A stretch of 64,000 nucleotides of DNA from Morinoia aosen (lineage: Eukaryota; Arthropoda; Malacostraca; Amphipoda; Talitridae), in contig CM059559.1 of assembly GCA_030386875.1 (NCBI GenBank), positions 64,866,392 through 64,930,391 of the forward strand, read 5' to 3'. This document shows, one piece after another, positions 45,902 to 57,344 of this stretch. A program made the translations under genes and the position numbers. Every line of letters begins with the position of its first letter. The first letter of the stretch is position 1. The notes beneath the pieces are model-generated. The model saw only the letters and a list, made by a program, of their open reading frames with translations, had not been told where the DNA came from and did no database searches.

Positions 45902-48240
45902 GGTACGTGTGCTTCTTGTGTGTGATAATTGCTTGTTCATAATTGTTAAAGAAAGGAAATTTAATTAGGCTTAGGAAGCATGCGTTTTTATGGTGTTAAA
46001 TGTGGCTAGAGCCAGTTTGTGTGTAGAACTGCAAAACCGTTCGAGGTTGAGAAGTGAGAATGGAATGTCAACTAGAGCACAAATATGTGACTGAAGCTAA
46101 CATGAGATTTGGAAGTGATGAACAATGTTCTATCGAATAATTCTTCAAAGAATTCTACTTAGGAATTTGTTACTTTTTGCGCTAGAATATTGTTACTGGA
46201 TATATTTAAAATGTTATGTGGCTGTTTGTTAGTGACAGTTTGGATTGTGGTAGATGATTGATAAAATATATTCCAAACACAATTTAGCTTTGAGCAAACA
46301 TTTATATTGTTCATCATGAAATGATTCTATTAAAATTTAAAATTTTTATCATATTTTATCAAATATTTTTCCCTCTTGAGTGCAAAATAGTTTACATTAT
46401 TCTGACAGAAATGAAATTTGGTAATTTAGATACCTATATGTATTCTTTGAAACATTATGGATGAAGCTAAATATTGCGTACTATAGCTGTTTACAACATA
46501 ATCTCAGCATTTCATAATTGATGCATGTAGGTTTCAGCATAGTTTATGTATAATTTCCACTGATCCTTGAAGAAAAAAGTGTAACTGGTTAAATGTCTGG
46601 TTTTATTAGCAAGATTCCATACTCAACTTAGTAAAAATGTAAGGATATGCTTCTGATTCATTATCAACAATGGTAATTTGTAGCACATACAAATTAAAAA
46701 CTTGAGCATTGTGATTTTGCCAAACACAAATGGCTAACTAAATGAAACTGTGCTAGTAGTTTTGCACTATCAATTAATGGAAAGTATTTTTTTTTATACA
46801 ACTTTTTCTCTTGTTCTACCACTGGCCTTCTATAACACGTGAACTTTATCATCCTCTAATTTGACTTTGTCAAAGTGGTACCTTAAATCTAAGTTTTTTT
46901 TAACTTTGATTGTTGGAAAAAATAAATACTTTCTGAATAACATATGTCATTTTTCTAAAATTCGATATGTGGTTAATATGATTACTTTATTTTGTTTCCA
47001 TGTCATCTGATATTTTCAAACCAGTTCTAGAATCCATCATAGATTGCCTATAATATCTCTCAAGCTGTTGTTGATTTAATGGGAAGGGTGGGTCATAAGA
47101 CTTATTTTAAAGCCTTTTGCTAGATCATTTAATATGACTACAATACTTAAGTTGCTGACGATTTCAAATGTTTCAATGTTACAATATTGGTAATTATTTT
47201 TGTTTTTTACTTCCAGAATTGTTGAAGCCTTGGTATACTTGCACACCAAATATGATCTGATTTTCTGCAGGGTTGCTATAAAGATATTTTGTTAATATCA
47301 TTATGCTCCTGAAATTTTTGTGTCTTGCACAAAGTGAGTATGCTTTTAATGTGATATGCATAAATCTGCTTGAGATTCATGTTAAAAAGAAGTGGTCTAC
47401 ACTTTCTGTACCAAGAAAACCCTTTCAGCACATGGTGTGTATATTACCTGTTTTATGGGCATGTTAAAATGATTATATCACAATCAAGTGCTGTTCTGAA
47501 AATAGTTAAAGCACTTAATGAAATAAATAAATTGAAAGTTATCTAATTACTTTGCCATTTCAGTATTTCTGTGTTGTTTTTCATAATTACCAGTATTAAT
47601 ATCCCTTTTTGCTGGGAATAATTTGGTTGTATTTGTTTTTTTTTAATCAATTTTGGAAACATTGCAATGGATTAGTATGTGACCATGTGTGCTTTTCAAA
47701 CGAATATCTTTATGTTCACAAATTTCATAAACAAATATGGATTTTGTATCAACTTCGTAGAAATGAATTTATTTTTCCAATTTTCCAGTAACAAACTAAA
47801 ATTATTTTATTGCTGTATTTCCTTTCATAACATACTGGGATATTTTAGGAAACTTTCATTTTTAATTCTGTCCTAATCAAGAACACTAACAAAACAAAAA
47901 TATTATATCACTATCTTTTTTCATAGCACATACAGAGATAATTTGGGAAGCCTTCATTTTTAATTCTTCCCTAATCAAGAACATTAGCAATTGAAAATTG
48001 TTAACAATTTTTAATTCATTCATGTCCATGTATTCTCATTCTCCTCCACTTTGTAGGAGTTTTGGAAAATCAGGCTGACTACCTAGGCTCATTCTTTCAT
48101 TAATACTGAAAACAAAAAGGGTGGATGGTGATAAGCAACCCACTTAGCACATTGCTAACTAAACAAAAAAGGCAAACAAGCAGAATTATTAGTGTTTTTA
48201 ATATGTTATCCACATTCTCACCTCTTTTTTGTTTGTTCAG

Positions 48241-48439
48241 GTACCGTTACAAGTGATCATCTGTGACAGCCTTATTTACTGCCAACTGCGTCTGTGTCAC
48301 TGGCATGTTGGGAAGAGGTCTGCATCATTGAGGGACATCAGTCATGATGGTCTGGCTAATTTGCTTTTGCTGCTTGTCAACCTTTTCTGCGAGGAGCAAC
48401 GCTTGGTTTGAAATATTTCAAGGAACTCTTTTCAGGAAG
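48241..48439 (+). CDS. Candidate exon between strong splice sites
   Basis: Acceptor CTCTTTTTTGTTTGTTCAG and donor GGAAG|GTAAGG. An ATG at 48,344 opens 32 codons to the donor, beginning MMVWLICFCCLSTFSA, which has the look of a signal peptide. An overlapping frame is closed. A SINE is inserted 18 bp after the exon end. The family is not recognised. Confidence 0.3.
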
Positions 48440-48457
48440 GTAAGGAACCTCTAGGTG

Positions 48458-48789
48458 TATCTATGGGAATTAGCGCTCCCAGGGGGACTATGTGAGGGCC
48501 TTAGCTAAAGGTTAGGTAAGCTTCCTTTTGTTGAAATATAATAGGTTTCTGTTTTGTTACGGACCATCTTTTTTCGGTTCACTGCTGTCCTGTTTTTCAG
48601 CACCTACTACTTTCTTCTTCTACTTTTTCTTGTTTTATGAACTTCTTTCTTAGCTTCTTGTTTCTGTACACCTTGTGCATAGATTCCGCGTTCCCTAAAC
48701 TCCATACTAAATGGTGCATTCCTCCTTCCTCTCTTAGAACATCTTTGTCGTGCAATTGAGGGAGGCTAAAACTTTCTTATATAATAATA
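48458..48789 (+). mobile_element. SINE-like repeat, copy 11, with 16-bp target duplication
   Basis: Perfect flanks AAGGAACCTCTAGGTG at 48,442-48,457 and 48,790-48,805. About 20 bp are missing from the 5' end. The tail is TATATAATAATA. This is among the youngest copies. Confidence 0.9.
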
Positions 48790-48875
48790 AAGGAACCTCT
48801 AGGTGCTTCACAAATGTTGTTTGAATATTCAGACATCTTACTGGTGCTGATTGGTTCATTTTTATCCTTTGTAGC

Positions 48876-48984
48876 ACAAAAATGGTAGACTTGTTGTTAA
48901 ATAGTAGAATTCAGCAAACATGAACGAAGCCGCTGCTGAAAGGGCAGCTAGGATGTTTCTCCACATTCATTCTGCAGTTAAATG
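48876..48984 (+). CDS. Candidate exon with ATG at 48,921
   Basis: Acceptor TTTTATCCTTTGTAG and donor AAAT|GTGAGT. ATG with an acceptable context (CAAACATGA) starts MNEAAAERAARMFLHIHSAVK and leaves one base over. This phase joins the exon at 49,788 in a frame that stays open to 50,062. Confidence 0.35.
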
Positions 48985-49027
48985 TGAGTTCATCCTGTTT
49001 TGCCTCAATTGAACAGATGTTTCACAA

Positions 49028-49358
49028 TTGGTGAGGTCGCCAACTAAAGCTTAGGAAGTCTTCGTACAAATGAATTAGGACTTTTGTATGGTTGAGGAAC
49101 ATCGTTTCTCGGTATACTGTTGATGTGTTTAATTGTTACTCATTGCTATTTTCTTCCACTCTTAGTTGGTTTCTAAAGCTTCTTTCAATATAAGTGGTTT
49201 TAATGAAATTAATATCTTGTTATCATGAAGCCCTTTTCAATATTATTATTGTATGGTTTTCATGCACAAGTTGTTGGGACACTTCATGTGCACAGATTCC
49301 CCGTTCCCTTCATTTCATTTTGAACAGCACCTTCTTTCATAATTGTTGAAACTTTGTT
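49028..49358 (+). mobile_element. SINE-like repeat, copy 12 (diverged, with insert)
   Basis: Block order is preserved (CTAAAGCTTAGGAAG, GGTATACTG, CACAGATTCCCCGTTCCC, GAACAGCACCTTCTTTC), with about 80 extra bases in the middle. Confidence 0.6.
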
Positions 49359-49787
49359 TTAGTTTGAGAGGTTCAGATCAACTTGCATCCAAATTCATAT
49401 AATATTTTGTTATGTGCAGAGCAGAGTATAAAATATACAGTGGACTGATGAAGCTCGATAATTTTTGAAAATTCATCTTCACTTGAGGCCAGGAAATTAT
49501 TCGTAGCCTTATCACACATGGCCGAGTAAATTAGCAATATTTGGTACTTGATGGTTGTTTTAGATTACACATTATGGATTCAAGTTTGAGTAAAATAATT
49601 AGTGAATCTATGCAGGGTTTTTAACGGCGTTTAAGAGTATTTTTAAACTCAACCCTGGTTACATTGCTACGCAGTTCAGTAGGCACCTTTAATGAATAGA
49701 TTCTTCACAAAACCACTGCTCAATAAAACTTGCCTAGGTGTGAGCGCATTATATTTCAGAATGAAAACCTTATCTCATTTGTTTCAG

Positions 49788-50062
49788 CACAACACCCATG
49801 TCAGGGCGCTCAGTGGTCTCAACCTGTAGTTCCGACAACCTCGGCAGTTGTCGTCCTCATCCTACCTCGTCTCAGTCTGTTTTGGATACTCGCCCCAACA
49901 GTTCGTTCGACTTGCAAGTTACAGCCAAGTTCTCCAACATACTGTTTCTATACACAGAGGATATATTGTGGCGACACCTCTTTACAGTGCATTGAACCGC
50001 GTTCTCGCTTAACGCGTTTCCTACGAAGAACCCACCGGTGGTCACTCAAGGGATTTTCATAA
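49788..50062 (+). CDS. Candidate terminal exon
   Basis: Acceptor CATTTGTTTCAG at 49,787. Spliced to 48,984 it stays open for 90 codons to TAA at 50,060-50,062, giving a predicted product of about 112 residues. A second frame from ATG 49,798 (65 codons, SGRSVVSTCSSDNLGS) also looks coding by composition, so the true frame is unclear. GC content is higher than in the flanks. Confidence 0.3.
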
Positions 50063-50499
50063 TGCTGCAGACCAACCTCCGGTCACTCACTTAATTTTTA
50101 TAAATAGTTAATAGTAGCTAAAAACCAGTAAGATCGAGTTAATGATTGATATTTTCAATGTTTGTTACTGCAATTGACTTAAAATTTGCATTGAATAGTG
50201 AACTGCAGTTTAACTCGGAGCAGAGTACGTGTTGAACGAATATATAATTTTTTTAATGGTAGCCAAGAACTTCTAGTGTGATTGCCTATAGCGATTATTG
50301 TATTCATGTATATGAAAATGGAATTATTCCTTGATAAGAGTGGGTTATTTAATGCGGATTTGACAACTTGATGAGAAATAATGCGTATGGATAAATTGAT
50401 GTGGAAATTTTTTTCAGTATCAAATAGAATGAATATTTTTATTAGTGTGGTAGACTTGTTTAACTTTGCAAAGTTTCGGTTTCCTTTTTTTTTGCTCAA

Positions 50500-53400
50500 A
50501 TGTGTGAAACAAATTTCATTGCATTTGTTTGCAAGTTTCTAGATTTACATAGAGACGTCCAAACTGGTGATAAACAGCTTTAGTTTTTACTTCTGGTAGT
50601 TCCTTTGCTACCTGATAAGAATATGAGTCCTCTCAGGGGGATGCAGCTATTGTATCTATGGGAATTAGCGCTCCCAGGAGGACAATGTGAGGGCCGAGCT
50701 AAAGGTTAATTAAGTAGGCTTTTTTGTTGTTGAAATAGAATAGGTTTTGGTTTTGTTGCGGACCATTCTTTTCGGTTCACTGTTGTGCTGTTTTTTTCAG
50801 TCCCTACTACTTTCTTCTTCAACTTTGATCTTGTTTCATGAACTTCTTTCTCATCTTACTGTTTCTGTGCCTTTTCTGCATAGATTCCGCGTTCCCTTTA
50901 CTCCATACTAAATGGTGCCTTCTTCCTTCCTCTCTTTGGATCGCATTTGTTGCTGCGGGTAGGGAGGCTAAAACTAACGACTAATCTAATCTGCTAAGAA
51001 TATGAGTTCTAAAAACAAAAATATGTGCTATATTTCTATGCATAAATCAATTTTTATTTGTGTGCTGCTACTGAATATAAAATCAGAACATGTAGGATAA
51101 AATCGTGAATTTTTTTGCGTTTTCGAAATGAAATTGAGTTTTTTCAAGATATAATAACCACCGTGTTATTTCTATGCGGAATATAAGTGATACTTTTACA
51201 GCTAATGTAATTATTTCAGACCTTGGTGGACGTGGTCGTGCCTGTTTTTGATAAGTTCACAATTTTGTCCATAAACTGGAACAAAACTTTCTTAGTTTCA
51301 CATGTGAATGGGGATTCTAATTTTTACAACTATTGAATTTGGATAAACTAATTAAATATTATAAATTATGTGAAAGTATTTGAAATTTGATTAATTTAAA
51401 TGCCGTCGATTGAGTCGAGAATGAAATTTTGATTGGTTTCTTTCCTGGAATATCAGATGTTTTAAAACCATTAAGATAGAGGTGTTATTAACATGAACTT
51501 CTTTAGTGCTGAGTTTTGTACTTATTTAGTACTGAACTTTGTTTTGTTAATTTCACAATCAATTTATTACCATAACAAAACTTTCCAAGGAGACTTAAAC
51601 TTATTCATTAGATCCTCGTAAATTTATTATTGATGCAAGTTTATATGCAAGTCAGAGTATCTTCACCGATCGACCTCGCTATCGTTACCAAAGGCGGTCA
51701 ACACATCACGAATGACGGCCTTATGACTCAGTGAAACCAATGAACATCGTTAAAAGCGACGTTATGGAATTCCAGTTTTGCATGGAAATTTTTTTATTTT
51801 ATATAATTCAAAAGGAACACGATTGCTTTCATTTTTTGTTCACATGAAATTTGAGATTCCAAGTTCTAAATACAAGCTTCAATGTTTTCACTGTATCAAA
51901 ACGTAAATTCTTCCTTGAGGTATTGTTAACTTAGCAAGAATATGAGCTCAGTATGAAACTAAAAGTGATTATTAAAATTATTTTCGTTTGTTTGAACATT
52001 TCTGACTTATAGAAATATGCATGCAAATAATAAGTAATTTTATTTTCCATTTAATTTCTATATATGAATATGTTATTAATTAACTTAGTTGCTTGAGCTG
52101 TGATCTGAGTCACAAACGTACAAACCTTTCAGTACACTACTTTAAAATGAATATTGCTGAAAATTTCTTCGAGTGCAAATGAAACTCTCACATTGTATGT
52201 GCGTAGTAGTATGTAAATGAAAATTTCATTTTTCAGATTACAAGTGTTAAAAAATTATTCCACAGTTTCAGAATAGAGAGAATGTTTCCAAGCGTTGTAT
52301 GAGACCTTAACTTTACGTAAAATAGAAGTAAGATACTATTTCTTCTGTTCTAATATTTTTTGATTTTTGTAGAAAATTAGGTACAGTTGTTTAATAAATT
52401 CAAGTCACTAGAATTATCTGATTTTATAGCGTCCATTGCCTTGAACTGCAATTAGTAATATATAATGTTCTATTTGTCATACATAAAAATAGTGTTATTA
52501 AGCTGTATTGCCATTGTAATTTAATTAGAATTCTTACCTGCGATAATTATGGTAGAATTCTTTTGGCTGATACAACTCCAGAAAATATTTTGTTTATTCT
52601 AAAGTAAGACTTTCTCTAACTTTGTGAGAACTCGTTATTTATGACCTCAAAAATGATGAATAAAATATTTCCATTTATTCGAAAGTTCCTGGATTTATTT
52701 GTGAACGTTCAAACAGTCCTTGCAATATTTTATTCTTCACCTTCAATTTGTTACTTGTGTTAAAGTGAAAAACTAAATAAGCATTTTTAGGTTATTTCTT
52801 GAATTAAAATGAAATCTTTCTGTATACAGATAAACCAGGATTTCATTTGTGCGAGATAAGTGTGAAAATTTATTTTCTTTCTCCAAATGAAATTATTTTC
52901 GTCACAGTGAAAGACATGCTTAATTTTACGAGAAATTGATTATGAAACTTAACGCAGAACTAAATTATTTTCGTCCGTTTGAGTATTTCTAGACTTACAT
53001 GGAAATGTGCATACAGTTGTAAATATTTTTTTTATAAATGAATTTTTTTATTTTATTCGTGTGAAAAATGAGATTTAAAATTTCTAAGGTATTGTGATAA
53101 ACTAGAATTTCATTTGTGCGTGATAACAGGTGTTGGAATTTTTTGTTTCAAAATGGAGAATTCTTGTGCTGAAGCGTGAGAACTTTACTTTCTAAGTTAA
53201 ATGGAACTGAAAGGGGAAAATAAGATTGATTCTGATTGTAAGAATATTTCTTGATTATACGGAAATGTGCTCACAAACGTAGAATAATTTTGATCACTTC
53301 CAGTTCTAAGTAGATAAACATTCAGTGCTGAATTTTTTTCCACGTTTTTTATTGCTTTGAATCCAACTATAAATTTTCCGAGAATGAAAATGCAGGGAAA

Positions 53401-53850
53401 ATGTGTCATTTCAGTGTTGAATAAAATGAGCAAACTAAACTGATGCTGTTTTTATTTGAACAGATGAATGTAAGATGTGGTTATGCTGAAGCCTATGTTT
53501 AATTCGTGGAAAATTGTTAGTTATCTAAAACGCAATTTAGCTTGAAATCAGTGCTTTCTTCTTTTGATAAACGTTAAGGCATTGAAACCGTCACAATTAA
53601 TCGAATTCATGTGTCATGTTAAAATACATTTAACGCTGTTGTGAGGAAGATCTTGTAGACGCTCTTAATTTATTCACAGATTTCAATTAATCTGTTCATT
53701 TCTGCATAAATTCTTGAAGTTTCTCTACACGACGGCATGAATTATTTTATATGTTTTTTGTAAAATTGCAGAATACGCTGATTTTAGAAGTAGTGCATTT
53801 TTCCTGTTGAAATATTGTGATAATTTAAAATTTAATGGTCAATGTGGTAC
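50500..53850 (+). repeat. Ancient divergent tandem blocks
   Basis: Similar sub-motifs recur through this AT-rich stretch: GAATTTCATTTGTGCG with GATAAACTAG near 52,830 and 53,100; TTTGAGTATTTCTAGACTTACATGG-like blocks near 50,540, 51,990, 52,980 and 53,240; GAAATGTGCATACA-like blocks after them. Unit length appears to be several hundred bases with strong divergence. Confidence 0.35.
50629..50994 (+). mobile_element. SINE-like repeat, copy 13, full length with 13-bp target duplication
   Basis: Perfect flanks TAAGAATATGAGT at 50,616-50,628 and 50,995-51,007. The 366-bp body runs from CCTCTCAGGGGGATGCAGC through ATTAGCGCTCCCAGGAGGAC, CTAAAGGTTAATTAAGTAGG, TTTTCGGTTCACTGTTGTGC, CTTGTTTCATGAACTTC and GGTGCCTTCTTCCTTCC to GGGAGGCTAAAACTAACGAC, then a CTAATCTAAT tail. 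Long variable target duplications, simple-repeat tails and no coding frame fit a SINE. TTCGGTTCACTGTTG could be a weak pol III B box; no clear A box was found, so a tRNA origin is not shown. Confidence 0.9.
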
Positions 53851-54123
53851 AAAATAAGCCTCGAATGATTCATTGATTCTGCAAATATATACTCATTTTT
53901 TCTAAATCCAGAGGCAAGACAGAGGGGTATGGTAGGAGTAAGTTAAATCTATGTTTTAGGTTCCGTAGATTTCCCCTAAGTGTGTCATGACTGCCCCAAG
54001 TGTGTCATGTAACACACTAAAGTGTGTCATGGCACCTCCATGACACACAATTGTGTGCCGGTTTTGCGAAAAACGTATGACACACTTAAGTGTGTCAAAA
54101 TGACCCTATATTTTTTCTCAGTG

Positions 54124-55682
54124 TAGTTGAATGCTTTGCTCCAACACCTGAGTGATCATATTAAAAATGGGAAAATCATTAGGTGCCCTATGAAAGGCTG
54201 TGATAAATTATTTTCAAAAATTTCTAGCTATATAAGTCATCGTAGAAGAAACCATCGTGGATGTTCTCATAATCAGGCTGCTTTAAAGCATATAATATCA
54301 CCCAGTGTACATGAAGGCAGTGTTGATATTCATTCAGTAGCACTTTCAGCTCATGAAGGTTGCTCCGGTGTATCTGATGCTAGTGATAAACCTGACACTA
54401 GAGAGATAGATGAGAGAATAGAAAATAGTGATGAAAATTTAGGTGAAAATGATGTAAAAGCCTTTTATTTGAAAAATCTTGCACTGTTTTATCTCAAATT
54501 CCAGGCAAAATTACTACTTCCATCATCTACCATCCAGCATATCATTGAAGAATTTCATGGAATTCACCAACAAGAACAGACATTTTTGTACCCAAAAGGA
54601 ATCATAAAATTGAAAAATGAAACTGACATTCCTGATGACAAGTTAAAAGAAATTGAAGAATTATTTACCAATGCAGATCTGTTTCAATGTACATCAGAAA
54701 GTTTTAAAACTGACTCAAAACGGAAAAAAAACGTTTAAAGAATTATTCAACTATGTTCAACCAATTGAAATTAATTTAGGAAATAATGTTCAGTGTAAAA
54801 AACGTACTTTTCAATATATTCCTGTGTGTAGAAGCCCAGAAAGCTCAGGGAATAATAAATCTGTCCAAGATGAATTAGCTTCTTCCATGGTATGTAACTT
54901 GCCTAATGTGGATGACATTCCAGAGTGTATGAGTGACGTGTGTGATGGTAGAGTGTTTAGGGCAAATCCTTTATTAAGGCATGATCCTAATTCTCTTAAA
55001 CTCATTCTCTATCAGGACGCCTTTGAGGTTTGCAATCTGCTTGGCTCAAGTAAAAAGAAGCACAAAGTACGGGTTGTTTACCAAACTCTTGGTAATATCA
55101 GGCCGCATTTAAGATCTAATGCTGGTCATACCATTTTGGTTTTGCAATGCACAGAAAAATATTTCAACTATTTTGGCTGGGAGGTATTTGTGAATATTTG
55201 ATTAAAGACCTACAAGATATAGAAAAAATGGAATTTAATTTGGCAAAAATAGGATCAGAGGCACTTTGTGCTGTGTTACTGGAGATAACCTTGGCTCTCA
55301 TTGTGTTGGATGATTTACAGAAAACTTCAGTACAGTTGAGTACTTCTGTAGGTATTGCTTGGTTCGAAAACAAGATTTTAAACCAAATCCATTAACTATT
55401 GGACAATTTAGAACAGCTGTAAGCCACAAATTAGTCATTGTTGGGCTTTCAAATGGAGTGAACAATATCAGAGGTGTTAAATTTAATTCTGTATTTAAGA
55501 CATGGGTTAACTCCATGTCTTGGTCATGACCTATTAGAGGGTATTGTAAACTATGACTGTGCTCTTTTCATAAAAGATTTGGGCCAAGTGAAGAAATGGT
55601 TGACTTATGATGAATTAAATACATTAATAGTAACCTTTAAATACCTTGGCGCAGATGCTAGTTATAAGCCCAGTGAAGTAAA
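54124..55682 (+). pseudogene. C2H2 zinc-finger/transposase-like gene, middle part
   Basis: Resumes with LNALLQHLSDH, a further finger CPMKGCDKLF with HRRRNH, an acidic linker and a helical region. A frameshift in the A-run at about 54,724-54,731 leads to the FKELFNYVQP frame. Conserved blocks follow: FRANPLLRHDP, LILYQDAFEV, LGNIRPHLRSN, then after another shift GDNLGSHCVG (stop at the next codon) and FCRYCLVRKQDF, then PCLGHDLLEGIV and KKWLTYDELN. The GDN and CRYC blocks are diagnostic of the family. Resemblance of GDNLGSH...C-x2-C to Tnp2-type CACTA transposases is an inference. The gene is cut at 55,682 by a CACTA insertion. Confidence 0.8.
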
Positions 55683-56995
55683 CACTATAGACCGACCGGG
55701 GCCCCGGCCGCGCTCGTGTCAAAAGCTTGCCTCTGCCCCCCTTCTATCATGATTACCTGTGCTGCATGCCAGATACCGCAAGATCTTGCATACACCTGCG
55801 ATGCATGCCAGATACCGCCAATAACTACCGTATTGTGTACTCTTTTTTCCCTTATACTGTACATTTTATATAAAAAGTGTTAACAATAGTCGGATATTAG
55901 GAAACACGTCTGGCATTTCAGAAATCTCACCAGCAGCCTCTGAAATTTTGGCCACGAGATCTTCCTTACATTTCCGTTGAAAACGTTTTTGCTGAAACCT
56001 TTTAATCGAACGTCACTAAAAGGAAATTTCATCTTAGTACACCCTCGTACATTAGAAGTGCTTATAACGTAATTTCAAACTAACTATTGGGAGTAATTGT
56101 ATCGTAAAATGTCATACTTTAAAACAATTAACTGCTAATATCTCGAAAACCGAAAAGTGTTCCGAAAATTTCATAGAAAAAATTGTTCATCTGGCCATAT
56201 TCTGCTGGTGAAATTGTGTACCTCTTGTCGTAAAACATCCTGCACAAACTAGCATTATCTCCGTACAGTTAGCCAGCAGGTTGTAATTATATTAACTTGA
56301 TATATCTGAACACGTCAGTGGTTTGCTTTAATCGCAACCTTATCAGAAACTTAAAAACGAAGGAAATTCCGAAGAAATTTATTATCTTCACTATGAAAAC
56401 GTTTCGGAGTCCAATTCCATCATCAGTTCAAACGAAAAACAAAAGAATTACGTCTGAGATTCCGAAACGTTTGCCATTAAAAGACTGTTCCCTTTTATAT
56501 TGGTTCTTCTTTTCATTTTACGTATTAGAATTCCCAAAAATGGCCCTTTTAATTCTAATAAATTATTCGAAAAGGAAACAAGATTTACCACATTGTGAAA
56601 AAAAGACAATTCAAAAATGTTAATTTAAAGTGGAGATAGAATCAATTAAAAAGTCGGAGACATTTGTGTGGAACACTCGGTACATTTAATTACTATAATT
56701 GTTTCTGTATTAATTAATTCAAAAAGCACTGCAACTGCAAGTCTACAAACTTTATTGACTTAACATAAATATACACCCAACCGCAACCGTAATTCAACAT
56801 GCATTGAGCCACTAACCGGCGTTATGCAATACATCGTCGTGATACGTCCTGACACGGTCTGAACCCCGGCCCCGGCCCCGGCCGTGGTAAATTTGATAAC
56901 CCCGGCCCCGGCCCGGCCCCGGCCATGACAAATTTGTTGACCCCGGCCCCGGCCCCGGCCCCGGCCAAATTTTCAACCCCGGTCGGTCTATAGTG
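55683..56995. mobile_element. CACTA transposon, non-autonomous, 1.3 kb
   Basis: Perfect 19-bp ends CACTATAGACCGACCGGGG (55,683-55,701 and inverse 56,977-56,995), bordered by AA on both sides. The right end has CCCCGG/GGCCCC-rich tandem subterminal repeats (56,863-56,975), interrupted by AAATTTG-like spacers. No transposase frame: the open frame 56,297-56,623 is not recognised. Inserted in the zinc-finger gene between its DASYKPSEV and AAENSCLLRLLP blocks. Confidence 0.9.
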
Positions 56996-57245
56996 AACAC
57001 ACCTGGAGAGCAGTTAGGAGGGCAAGCTGCTGAAAACTCGTGCTTACTTAGGTTGCTGCCGCTCATACTACGCAACAAAATTATGAATTCAGAACATCTA
57101 CTTGGTGCTACTTTCTAATTTTATGGGATATTGTTGAGTTAATATGTGCTCCAAAGATAAATAAAAGTGATGTTGCTTACTTGAATACTTTAATTGAAGA
57201 CTATCTTGAACTAAGAAAAAGTAATTTCCTTCAAATGATTTGAAG
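56996..57245 (+). pseudogene. C2H2 zinc-finger/transposase-like gene, 3' part
   Basis: After the CACTA element the homologous frame resumes as GGQAAENSCLLRLLPLILR, then with two frameshifts NFMGYC..., a CAPKINKSDVAYLN block and LIEDYLELRKSNF. These correspond to the conserved segment following the KKWLTYDELN region in the family. No similarity is recognised beyond about 57,245, so the end of the gene is lost. Confidence 0.7.
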
Positions 57246-57344
57246 CCCATGTGGAGAATCCACACAAATAGGTTCAATGGTAAACAGGGAATGACCGCAA
57301 AAAAGTTTATTGAACGCTGCAAGTAGCAGTAAATTTAGATGATG

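Larger units (their letters stand above)
43518..54123. mobile_element. Putative 10.6 kb CACT...AGTG element inserted in the zinc-finger gene
   Basis: Ends CACTCAGAGAAA (43,518) and TTTTTTCTCAGTG (to 54,123) are inverse, each bordered by TA. The 20-bp palindrome TGACACACTTAAGTGTGTCA lies just inside both ends (43,556-43,575 and 54,078-54,097), with further GTGTGTCATG repeats. The zinc-finger coding sequence stops at one end and resumes at the other. No transposase is recognised inside. It encloses SINEs, a minisatellite and spliced-looking exons. CACT ends suggest the CACTA/EnSpm type; the TA duplication is shorter than usual. Confidence 0.65.

Noticed and set aside
50629-50994. tRNA-derived SINE head
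   Set aside because: Only a weak B-box-like match and no cloverleaf; tRNA origin not supported.
43518-54123. A genuine 10.6 kb intron of the zinc-finger gene
   Set aside because: The inverse ends, TA borders and shared palindromes fit an insertion better, and no good GT donor lies at the left junction. The T-rich run before the right end looks acceptor-like, so this is not fully excluded.
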